Positions 41,445-48,185 of a stretch of 64,000 nt of DNA are shown here, one piece after another. This stretch comes from Streptomyces pilosus (GTDB lineage Bacteria > Actinomycetota > Actinomycetes > Streptomycetales > Streptomycetaceae), in assembly GCF_014649835.1 (NCBI RefSeq), contig NZ_BMTU01000005.1:186001-250000 (forward strand). The letters are read 5' to 3'. The position numbers were made by a program, and so were the translations under genes. Below the pieces are notes generated by a model. That model worked only from the letters and a program-made list of their open reading frames with translations. It searched no databases and was not told the DNA's origin. Each line of letters begins with the position of its first letter. Positions within the stretch are counted from its first letter, which is position 1.

Positions 41445-41607
41445 GAGTCCTCCCGCGGGGGGTGTGCGTACGGGGCGGAAGTTACCGGCGGGCCGCCCCG
41501 TACGACAGCTCTCTTCCGTAAAGATGCGGTACGCGGCCGCTGCTCCGTCCGGGGGACGCCGCCGATACCCGACACAGGATGTCCGGTATCCCCGCCAGAC
41601 TCGGCCC

Positions 41608-42087
41608 ATGCACACGAATTGGGCAGCCTTCACCGCGGCGGAACCGGAGCTGGCGAGGACCGTGGAGCAGCGCTTCGCCGCGTACACCCACCACGTCCTG
41701 GCGACCCTGCGCCGGGACGGCTCGCCGCGCACCACCGGCCTGGAGGTCCGCTTCTCGGACGGGGAGCTGTGGCTCGGCATGATGCCGGACTCGCTCAAGG
41801 CGCTGGATCTGCGCCGCGACCCGCGCTTCGCGCTCCAGGCGAACCCGGGCGAGGACACCGGCATGGGCGGCGGCGACGTCCGCATCGGCGGCCGGGCGGT
41901 CGAGATCGCCGCCGGGGACGCGGAGACGCGGGCCCGGTACGCCGAAGAGGCGGAACCGCCGGAGCAGTTCCACCTCTTCCGCACCGAGTTGACGGAGGTC
42001 GTGCGGACCTCCGTCGAGGACGAGAAGTACCTGGTCGTCCAGGTCTGGAAGCCCGGAGAGCCGGTGCGGACCCTCAGACGGACCTGA
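41608..42087 (+). CDS. Pyridoxamine 5'-phosphate oxidase-like (split-barrel) protein
   Basis: 159 residues from ATG 41608 (MHTNWAAFTAAEPELARTVE). HHVLATLRRDGSPRTTGLEV and GELWLGMMPDSLKALDLRRD, followed by DPRFALQANP, are the typical strands of the split-barrel flavin/deazaflavin oxidoreductase superfamily. In actinobacteria such proteins bind FMN, F420 or haem; the cofactor cannot be read from sequence. There is no ribosome site directly upstream, so the message may be leaderless. It converges on guaA with a 45-nt gap. Confidence 0.9.
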   Translation: MHTNWAAFTAAEPELARTVEQRFAAYTHHVLATLRRDGSPRTTGLEVRFSDGELWLGMMPDSLKALDLRRDPRFALQANPGEDTGMGGGDVRIGGRAVEIAAGDAETRARYAEEAEPPEQFHLFRTELTEVVRTSVEDEKYLVVQVWKPGEPVRTLRRT

Positions 42088-42132
42088 CCGCCCCGGCCCC
42101 GGTGACCGCCCGCGCGGCCCCGGCCCCCGGGA

Positions 42133-43713
42133 CTACTCCCACTCGATGGTCCCCGGCGGCTTGGAGGTGACGTCGAGGACGACCCGGTTGACGTCCCGCA
42201 CCTCGTTGGTGATGCGGGTGGAGATCTTGGCGAGGACGTCGTACGGCAGCCGCGACCAGTCGGCGGTCATGGCGTCCTCGCTGGAGACCGGGCGCAGCAC
42301 GATCGGGTGACCGTAGGTGCGGCCGTCGCCCTGGACGCCCACCGAACGCACGTCGGCCAGCAGGACCACCGGGCACTGCCAGATGTCCCGGTCGAGGCCG
42401 GCGGCGGTGAGTTCCTCGCGGGCGATGGCGTCGGCCTCGCGGAGCAGGTCGAGCCGCTCCTTGGTGACCTCGCCGACGATGCGGATGCCGAGGCCGGGAC
42501 CGGGGAAGGGCTGGCGCTGGACGATCTCGTCCGGCAGGCCGAGTTCCTGGCCGACCATGCGGACCTCGTCCTTGAACAGCTGGCGCAGCGGCTCGACCAG
42601 CTTGAACTCGAGGTCCTCGGGGAGGCCGCCCACGTTGTGGTGGGACTTGATGTTGGCGGTGCCGGTGCCGCCGCCGGACTCGACGACGTCCGGGTAGAGC
42701 GTCCCCTGGACGAGGAACTCCACGGCCGGGCCCTCGTCCGCGATGATCTCGGCCTGGGCCTGCTCGAAGACCCGGATGAACTCCCGGCCGATGATCTTCC
42801 GCTTCTCCTCGGGGTCGGAGACCCCGGCCAGCGCCTTCAGGAACCGCTCCTGCGCGTCCACGACCTTCAGCTGGACGCCGGTCGCGGCGACGAAGTCCTT
42901 CTCGACCTGCTCGGTCTCGCCCTTGCGCATCAGGCCGTGGTCGACGTAGACGCAGGTCAGCTGGGAGCCGATGGCCTTCTGGACGAGGGCAGCGGCGACC
43001 GCGGAGTCCACGCCGCCGGACAGACCGCAGATGGCGCGCCTGTCGCCGACCAGCTCGCGGATCGAGGCGACCTGCTCCTCGATGACGTTGCCCGTGGTCC
43101 AGTCCGGGGCCAGTCCCGCGCCCCGGTACAGGAAGTGCTCCAGCACCTGCTGCCCGTGCGTGGAGTGCATCACCTCGGGGTGGTACTGGACGCCGTAGAG
43201 CTTCTTCTCGTCGTTCTCGAAGGCGGCGACCGGGACGACGTCCGTGGAGGCCGTGACGGAGAAGCCCTCGGGGGCGGCGGAGCAGGCGTCGCCGTGCGAC
43301 ATCCACACGGCCTGCTCCCCGGGGGTGCCCTCGAAGAGGGTGGAGGAGTTCTTGGAGACGTGCAGGTCCGTGCGGCCGTACTCACGGGCTCCGGTGTTGT
43401 CCACCTGGCCGCCCAGGCTCTGGGCCATGAGCTGGAAGCCGTAGCACATGCCGAAGACGGGGACGCCGGCCTCGAAGATCTCGCGGTCGAGGCGGGGGGC
43501 ACCCTCCTCGTACACGGACGAGGGGCCGCCGGAGAGGATGATCGCCGCCGGGTTCCTGGCGAGCATCTCCGCGACCGGCATGGTGCTCGGCACGATCTCG
43601 CTGTAGACCCGCGCCTCGCGGACGCGACGGGCGATGAGCTGGGCGTACTGCGCGCCGAAGTCGACGACCAGAACGGTGTCGGGCGCGTTGGCAGCGGGAG
43701 ACGCTGATGACAC
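42133..43713 (-). CDS. guaA: GMP synthase (glutamine-hydrolysing)
   Basis: 526 residues from GTG 43713 with GGAAGG 6 nt upstream. It aminates XMP to GMP. The N-terminal glutaminase domain has catalytic Cys90 ([11 protein letters not shown]) and the YHPEV His-Glu. The ATP-pyrophosphatase domain has the PP-loop [11 protein letters not shown]. The C-terminal dimerisation domain ends in [10 protein letters not shown], the usual end. Its upstream region is shared with the chorismate mutase attenuator and contains a 34-bp tandem repeat from 43848, so repeat number could affect spacing of the guaA promoter. Confidence 0.98.
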   Translation of the reverse strand: MSSASPAANAPDTVLVVDFGAQYAQLIARRVREARVYSEIVPSTMPVAEMLARNPAAIILSGGPSSVYEEGAPRLDREIFEAGVPVFGMCYGFQLMAQSLGGQVDNTGAREYGRTDLHVSKNSSTLFEGTPGEQAVWMSHGDACSAAPEGFSVTASTDVVPVAAFENDEKKLYGVQYHPEVMHSTHGQQVLEHFLYRGAGLAPDWTTGNVIEEQVASIRELVGDRRAICGLSGGVDSAVAAALVQKAIGSQLTCVYVDHGLMRKGETEQVEKDFVAATGVQLKVVDAQERFLKALAGVSDPEEKRKIIGREFIRVFEQAQAEIIADEGPAVEFLVQGTLYPDVVESGGGTGTANIKSHHNVGGLPEDLEFKLVEPLRQLFKDEVRMVGQELGLPDEIVQRQPFPGPGLGIRIVGEVTKERLDLLREADAIAREELTAAGLDRDIWQCPVVLLADVRSVGVQGDGRTYGHPIVLRPVSSEDAMTADWSRLPYDVLAKISTRITNEVRDVNRVVLDVTSKPPGTIEWE

Positions 43714-43847
43714 GAGGTGCCTTCCGGCGGTGGGGCGGGGGTCTTGTGCCTCCCGATTCTACCGAGACGGCGGCGGGACACGCCCCGGGCCGTGGAACGG
43801 CCGGACGGGAGCGGCGGCGCGGGCACCGGAACGCGGGCCCGCGCCCC

Positions 43848-44017
43848 GCCCGGCACCCCCGGGAGTCGAGGCATGCGCCCCGCCCGGCACCGCGGGGAAT
43901 CGAGGCACGTATGCCGCCCGGCACCGCGGGGAATCGAGGCACGTATGCCGCCCGGCACCGCGGGGAGTCGAGGCACGTATGCCGCCCGGCACCGCGGGGA
44001 ATCGAGGCACGGGCCTC
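43848..44017. repeat. 34-bp tandem repeat, five copies, in the guaA/chorismate mutase intergenic region
   Basis: Copies start at 43848, 43882, 43916, 43950 and 43984. The unit begins GCCCGGCACCGCGGGGAATC and continues GAGGCACGTATGCC. Copies 2, 3 and 4 differ by one or two bases; copies 1 and 5 are more diverged at their outer ends. The period is not a multiple of three and no gene covers it, so it is non-coding. There are no spacers, so this is not CRISPR. Confidence 0.93.
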
Positions 44018-44050
44018 GTCCGGCGCGCTCGTCTCACCATGCGGCCCGTG

Positions 44051-44079
44051 TTGGACGGCCGCGGCCCGCCGGGCATACT
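44051..44079 (+). promoter_or_regulatory. Promoter of the chorismate mutase leader
   Basis: TTGGAC (44051-44056), a 17-nt spacer and CATACT (44074-44079); each hexamer matches sigma-70 consensus at 4 of 6. The start is expected at about 44086-44087, exactly where the leader-peptide ATG lies. Confidence 0.6.
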
Positions 44080-44086
44080 GGTCCGC

Positions 44087-44158
44087 ATGCTCACGCACCA
44101 GACCTTCGTCTTTACCTATGGCACCCGGCCCGCCGGCTGCCATGGTCGTGCTGCTTGA
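44087..44158 (+). CDS. Leader peptide of a Phe/Tyr attenuator (23 codons)
   Basis: Translation: MLTHQTFVFTYGTRPAGCH plus GRAA and a TGA stop. Codons 7, 9 and 11 are TTC, TTT and TAT, that is Phe, Phe and Tyr within five codons. TTT and TAT are very rare in a genome this rich in G+C, so their presence suggests selection for slow decoding. The ATG sits 7 nt after a -10 element, so the message would be leaderless. The stop precedes the terminator hairpin by 19 nt. The downstream gene makes prephenate, precursor of both amino acids, so the codon content fits the pathway. Confidence 0.7.
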   Translation: MLTHQTFVFTYGTRPAGCHGRAA

Positions 44159-44214
44159 GCAACTGACAAGCGACTTCCCAGGCGCCCCGGGCCGACAAGG
44201 TCCGGGGCGCCTGG
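44118..44214 (+). promoter_or_regulatory. Attenuator structures: pause hairpin, antiterminator and terminator before chorismate mutase
   Basis: Hairpin 1:2: ATGGCA (44118-44123) and CCGG (44125-44128) pair with CCGG (44133-44136) and TGCCAT (44138-44143). Terminator: 16-bp stem 44178-44193 with 44199-44214 (one G-U pair), GACAA loop. Antiterminator: GGC-T-GCC-A-TGG (44135-44145) pairs with CCAGGCGCC (44178-44186), 9 bp with two 1-nt bulges, excluding both other stems. The Tyr codon overlaps the first base of hairpin 1:2, so a ribosome stalled there frees the antiterminator. Confidence 0.65.
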
Positions 44215-44282
44215 CGTTCTCCTCCGGACCGTGTCGCTCCGGGGCACCTCCGCCGCCCGCCACCTCACCGAGGAGCCCCGAG

Positions 44283-44621
44283 ATGACCGCCACCACGACC
44301 GCCCACACGACCACCACCCCGAACGGACCGGCCGCCACGGAGCCGGCGGCCGGGAGGACCGGCGCCCGCACCGCCGAAGCCGCCGAACTGATCACCGGCG
44401 CCCGCGAGCGGATCGACGCGCTCGACGACCGGATCATCGGTCTCGTGCAGGAACGGATGGCCGTCTCGGCCGTCATCCAGAAGGAACGGATCGCCTCCGG
44501 CGGCCGGCGCGTGAACCTGTCCCGCGAGATGGAGGTCCTCGCCACCTACCGCGACGCCCTGGGCAAGCCGGGCACCGCGCTCGCCATGACCCTGCTGGAG
44601 CTGTGCCGGGGCAGGATCTGA
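44283..44621 (+). CDS. Chorismate mutase, small AroQ-type
   Basis: 112 residues from ATG 44283 with CGAGGAG upstream. It converts chorismate to prephenate, the first committed step to Phe and Tyr, in the cytoplasm. After a low-complexity Thr/Ala-rich N-terminus (1-30) come the AroQ helices with ARERIDALDDRIIGLVQERM, then VIQKERIASGGRRVNLSREM containing the substrate-binding Lys and Arg residues, and LEVLATYRDAL-like helix 3. It is like the intracellular mycobacterial enzyme Rv0948c, which needs DAHP synthase as partner for full activity. The 5' region contains a complete attenuator, so expression is expected to rise when charged Phe- or Tyr-tRNA falls. Confidence 0.93.
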   Translation: MTATTTAHTTTTPNGPAATEPAAGRTGARTAEAAELITGARERIDALDDRIIGLVQERMAVSAVIQKERIASGGRRVNLSREMEVLATYRDALGKPGTALAMTLLELCRGRI

Positions 44622-44939
44622 GTCCGCGTCCGGTCACGGGCCTGCGCGGCGTCTCTCACCCGTCCGGTGCGTGACCCGCCCCCGTCCGCCTCGTTGGTAC
44701 CGGTGTCCGCGCCAGCCAGGTGCGGGTCAGAGCAGCACCACGCGTGGCTCGCCGGAGCGATGTGGCGTACGGGGCGGATCGTCCCGTACGCCGTGGGACC
44801 TCGCTCCGGACAGGTGACCGGGCGGCAGGGGACAGCCACCCCGGTCACTCAGGAGAAGGCCGGCTCCGGGGACGCCCGGAGCCGGCCGACGCGTTTCGGC
44901 GGCCGGGCCTCCCCGGCACCACTCCCCCAGTGATCCACG
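44622..44939. other. Region between chorismate mutase and the surface-protein gene, hairpins only
   Basis: No coding sequence accepted. It holds a perfect 10-bp inverted repeat GGCGTACGGG / CCCGTACGCC (44764-44773 with 44783-44792) and the strong hairpin at 44858-44887. The chorismate mutase transcript probably ends at one of these. Confidence 0.55.
44858..44887 (+). terminator. Hairpin terminator before the LAETG surface-protein gene
   Basis: Perfect 13-bp stem GGCCGGCTCCGGG (44858-44870) with 44875-44887 and a GACG tetraloop. It separates the chorismate mutase transcript from the surface-protein gene. Confidence 0.75.
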
Positions 44940-44958
44940 TCACATAAGAATTATGTGA
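44940..44958. promoter_or_regulatory. AT-rich 19-bp palindrome upstream of the surface-protein gene
   Basis: TCACATAAGAATTATGTGA: 8-bp perfect arms around GAA. Its low G+C stands out sharply. It lies about 140 bp before the start codon and probably overlaps the promoter (a -10-like TAAGAAT is inside), so it looks like a repressor or activator site. I cannot name the regulator. Confidence 0.5.
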
Positions 44959-45094
44959 GATCCGGGACAACCATTCGCGGGCTCCAGTGATCAAACCACC
45001 GGAACCAAGGGCCTCACCCGCGCCCCACAGCGGAGGCCTCTCCGCACTCGTTCGTGCCGCGACCGCGCGGCACACCGGACTTCCCGAGGTCTTC

Positions 45095-46207
45095 ATGAAG
45101 CTTCGCCGTGCCATGGCCGCAGCGGCCGCGACGGCCGTCATAGCGCCGCTCGCCCTGCTTTCGGCTCCGGCAGCCTTCGCGACCGGCAGCGAGGAGACGC
45201 CGAGCACGTCGACGAGCTCCCCCGCCGAGGGCGAGAACCCGCCGGCGGAGGGTGAGAACCCGCCCGCCGAGGGCGAGAACCCCCCGGCGGAAGGCGAGAA
45301 CCCGCCCGCCGAGGGCGAGAACCCCCCGGCGGAAGGCGAGAACCCGCCCGCCGAGGGCGAGAACCCCCCGGCGGAAGGCGAGAACCCGCCCGCCGAAGGT
45401 GAGAACCCCCCGGCGGAAGGCGAGAACCCGCCCGCCGAGGGCGAGAACCCCCCGGCCGAGGGCGAGGAGCCGCCCGCCGAGGAGGAGCCCCCCGCCGACG
45501 ACGAGGACGACATCGAGCTCTGCGTCGACGAGGAGGGCAACAGCACGGCCGAGCTCAGCTTCGAGCTGGAGAGCGGCCTTGCCGGCCTGCCCGAGACGGT
45601 CGTCGCCGGCAGCGGCTGGAAGGCGTTCTCCTTCAACGTCTCCAACCGTGGCGACGAGGAGATCAAGGACATCAAGCCGCTGATCGGCGTCGCCGCCGTC
45701 GGCTGGGAGGACGAGAAGGACTACTCCGGCCAGATCACCGTCCAGGTGTTCGACAAGGCCACCAAGCAGTGGAAGACGCTGGCGGACGCCGCCGGCGAGG
45801 GCGGCACCTTCGCCGCGTTCTCGCTCGGTGCCGGCCAGTCCACCTCGTACCAGCTGCGGCTCAGCGTCTCCGGCAAGGTGCCCGACGCGCTCGGCCTCAC
45901 CGGTGGTTTCGCCGAGTACGCGGACGCCGACGGCTGCTGGATCGCCGACGACCAGAACGGCTGGATCTACTTCTTCGACATCCTGGCCGCCGGTACCGAC
46001 GCCGGTGAGCCGAACGACGCCAAGCCGCAGACCGGCGGCAAGGTCGAGCTCGACCAGGTGAAGGACGTCAAGGTCACCGGCACCCTCGCCGAGACCGGCT
46101 CGAACTCCGCCCTGCCGATGATCGGCCTGGTCGGCGGCGCCGCCGTCGTGGCGGGTGCCGGCGCGGTGTTCGTGGTGCGCCGCCGCAAGGCCGGTGCGGA
46201 GGCGTAA
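45095..46207 (+). CDS. LAETG-anchored surface protein with PAEGENP repeats
   Basis: 370 residues from ATG 45095 (MKLRRAMAAAAATAVIAPLA). Signal peptide with cleavage probably after AAFA. Residues 43-126 are 12 tandem PAEGENP-type heptads, then an acidic stretch (PPADDEDDIEL) and a ~190-residue beta-rich domain (about 130-320) with WKAFSFNVSNRGDEEIKDI. The sorting signal LAETG at 331-335 is followed by a hydrophobic helix and RRRKAG tail. LAxTG is the motif used by Streptomyces class E sortases, so it should be covalently attached to peptidoglycan. The Pro/Glu repeat is likely a rigid stalk. A U-tract terminator follows. Confidence 0.93.
   Translation: MKLRRAMAAAAATAVIAPLALLSAPAAFATGSEETPSTSTSSPAEGENPPAEGENPPAEGENPPAEGENPPAEGENPPAEGENPPAEGENPPAEGENPPAEGENPPAEGENPPAEGENPPAEGEEPPAEEEPPADDEDDIELCVDEEGNSTAELSFELESGLAGLPETVVAGSGWKAFSFNVSNRGDEEIKDIKPLIGVAAVGWEDEKDYSGQITVQVFDKATKQWKTLADAAGEGGTFAAFSLGAGQSTSYQLRLSVSGKVPDALGLTGGFAEYADADGCWIADDQNGWIYFFDILAAGTDAGEPNDAKPQTGGKVELDQVKDVKVTGTLAETGSNSALPMIGLVGGAAVVAGAGAVFVVRRRKAGAEA
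45221..45472 (+). repeat. In-frame 21-bp (PAEGENP) tandem repeat, 12 units, with 42-bp higher-order period
   Basis: Eleven PAEGENP units (45221-45451) and one PAEGEEP. Two synonymous spellings mostly alternate: one begins CCCGCCGAGGGC, the other CCGGCGGAAGGC, so the DNA repeats with a 42-bp period while the protein repeats every 7 residues. This implies duplication of unit pairs. Confidence 0.93.
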
Positions 46208-46245
46208 CACCGCCTCGCCGCGCCGTGGGGCGCGGCACCAGGACA

Positions 46246-46298
46246 AGGGAAAAGGACCTGAGCTCGGAGGGGGGCACAGGTCCTTTTCTCTCTTTTTT
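46246..46298 (+). terminator. Rho-independent terminator with U-tract after the surface-protein gene
   Basis: Stem 46246-46260 with 46277-46291 (core GAAAAGGACCTG / CAGGTCCTTTTC, 15 bp with one G-U) followed by CTTTTTT at 46292-46298. It is the only classical U-tract terminator noticed in the window. Confidence 0.85.
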
Positions 46299-46362
46299 CT
46301 GTCCTTCTCGCGTTCTTGTCCTCCCCGGCCCTCCCGCACGGCCCCCTCGCGGGGGCCCGCGG

Positions 46363-48150
46363 TCACTTCTTGGGCGGAACCGCCGGGATCCCCAGGAAGG
46401 GCAGCTTCAGCGCGCCGAACGCGTCCGCAGGGACCGCCGGGGACTTCGGCTCGACCGGCGTGAGCCGCTGGTACTGCTCGCCCTGCTCCGGACGCGGATC
46501 GGCCTCGCCCTTGTTGGGCCAGTACGACATCGCCCGCTCGGCCTGCGCCGTGATGGTCAGGGACGGGTTGACGCCCAGGTTCGCCGACACCGCCGACCCG
46601 TCCACGACCGAGATGCCGGGGTGGCCGTAGAGGCGGTGGTACGGGTCGATCACGCCCGTCTCGCGGGAACCGCCGATGTGGCAGCCGCCCAGGAAGTGCG
46701 CGGTCAGCGGCATGCCCGTCAGCTCACCCACGTTCGAGCCGGCGAAGCCGTTGATCTCGGCCGCCAGCGCCGAGGCGCCGTCCGTGGCCGCCTTGATCTG
46801 CTTGGGATTGGGGGCGCCGTGGCCCTGCCGGGCGGTGAGCAGGCCCCGGCCGACCCCGGACGGCTTGAGGTAGGTCGTCAGGGAGTTGTCCAGCGACTGC
46901 ATCACCAGGCCGATGATGGTCCGCTCCGACCAGCGCCGGTTGGACAGCGAGCGCATCGTCATCACCGGGTGCCTGGCCGCGTTGCCGAGCCAGCCCAGCA
47001 CCCGGGCCGTCCCCGAACCGCGGCCCGCGTACGGCACCTGGAGGATGGACAGCGAGCCCATCGAGTTGGATCCCTTGCCGTAGCGGACCGGCTCGATGTG
47101 GGTGTTCTCGTCGGGGTGGATCGAGGACGTGATGGCCACACCGCGGGTGAAGTCGGCCTTCGGCGCGCCGGTGGCCTTGCGGTAGCGGCGGTTGTCGGTC
47201 TGCGCGCCGACCAGGGCCTCGGAGTTGGTGCGGGTCAGCTCGCCCAGCCTGTCCGACAGGTGCGGCAGCCGGCCGCCGGCCCGCATCCGGTGCAGCAGCG
47301 TCTGGGTGCCGTAGGTGCCGGCCGCCAGGACGACCCGGCGGGCCCGGAAGGTACGGCCCTCGCCCTTGCGGCGCCGGTGCGTCGGCAGCGTGGCGACGGC
47401 GTACCCGCCCCGGGAGTCCTCGGTCACCGACACCACCGTCGTCATGGGGTGCACGACCGCGCCCGCCTTCTCGGCGAGGTGGAGGTAGTTCTCGTTGAGG
47501 GTGTTCTTCGCGCCGTGCCGGCACCCGGTCATGCACTCACCGCACTCGGCACAGGCCCGCCGCGACGGTCCCGCCCCGCCGAAGTACGGGTCGGGGACCT
47601 CCTGCCCCGGCTTCGCCTTCACCGTGCCGTCGGCGTCCTCGCCGTCACCGAAGAAGACCCCGACGGGGGCCATGTGGAAGGTGTCGCCCACACCCATCCG
47701 TTCGGCCGCCGCCTTCAGGTGCACGTCCGACGGGGTCATCGTCGGGTTGAGCCGCACGCCCAGCATCCGCCGCGCCTGGTCGTAGTACGGCTTCAGCTCG
47801 TCCTGCCAGTCGGTGATGTGCCCCCACTGCGGGTCCTCGAAGAACTGCCGGGGCGGGACGTAGAGGGTGTTGGCGTAGTTGAGCGAGCCGCCGCCCACCC
47901 CCGCGCCGGCCAGCACCATGACATTGCCCAGCAGGTGGATGCGCTGGAGGCCGAACATGCCGAGCTTCGGCGCCCAGAGGTAGTTCTTCAGGTCCCAGGA
48001 GTTCCTCGGCAGGGTCTCGGGGGTGAAGCGGCGGCCTGCTTCGAGGACGCCGACGGTGTAGCCCTTCTCCGTCAGGCGCAGTGCCGAGACGGAGCCGCCG
48101 AAGCCGGAGCCGACGACGAGGACGTCGTAGTCGTAGGCGTCTTGAGGCAC
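46363..48150 (-). CDS. GMC-family FAD-dependent oxidoreductase
   Basis: 595 residues from GTG 48150 with GAGGAG 7 nt upstream (MPQDAYDYDVLVVGSGFGGS). The FAD GxGxxG motif is at 14-19, with a Cys-rich segment RRACAECGECMTGCRHGAKN in the middle, typical of the cholesterol-oxidase-like actinobacterial GMC subgroup. The C-terminal HFLGGCHIG and GISVVDGSAV segments carry the GMC signature and the FAD-contacting end. No signal peptide. It is thought to oxidise sterol-like or aliphatic alcohols, but the substrate is unknown. It starts 35 nt after the SSADH stop on the same strand and is likely co-transcribed with it, suggesting alcohol-to-aldehyde-to-acid flow. Confidence 0.92.
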   Translation of the reverse strand: MPQDAYDYDVLVVGSGFGGSVSALRLTEKGYTVGVLEAGRRFTPETLPRNSWDLKNYLWAPKLGMFGLQRIHLLGNVMVLAGAGVGGGSLNYANTLYVPPRQFFEDPQWGHITDWQDELKPYYDQARRMLGVRLNPTMTPSDVHLKAAAERMGVGDTFHMAPVGVFFGDGEDADGTVKAKPGQEVPDPYFGGAGPSRRACAECGECMTGCRHGAKNTLNENYLHLAEKAGAVVHPMTTVVSVTEDSRGGYAVATLPTHRRRKGEGRTFRARRVVLAAGTYGTQTLLHRMRAGGRLPHLSDRLGELTRTNSEALVGAQTDNRRYRKATGAPKADFTRGVAITSSIHPDENTHIEPVRYGKGSNSMGSLSILQVPYAGRGSGTARVLGWLGNAARHPVMTMRSLSNRRWSERTIIGLVMQSLDNSLTTYLKPSGVGRGLLTARQGHGAPNPKQIKAATDGASALAAEINGFAGSNVGELTGMPLTAHFLGGCHIGGSRETGVIDPYHRLYGHPGISVVDGSAVSANLGVNPSLTITAQAERAMSYWPNKGEADPRPEQGEQYQRLTPVEPKSPAVPADAFGALKLPFLGIPAVPPKK

Positions 48151-48185
48151 GGGTGTCTCCTCGTTGGGTTTCGCGTACGGGTGGG

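Noticed and set aside
43848..44017. CRISPR array
   Set aside because: The 34-bp repeats are directly adjacent with no unique spacers, and no cas genes are in the window.
43707..44282. Long open frame extending the chorismate mutase upstream through the 34-bp repeat and attenuator
   Set aside because: The frame exists only because the G+C bias removes stops; the period of 34 is out of frame with codons, there is no ribosome site, and the AroQ homology begins near 44373. ATG 44283 with CGAGGAG is the credible start.
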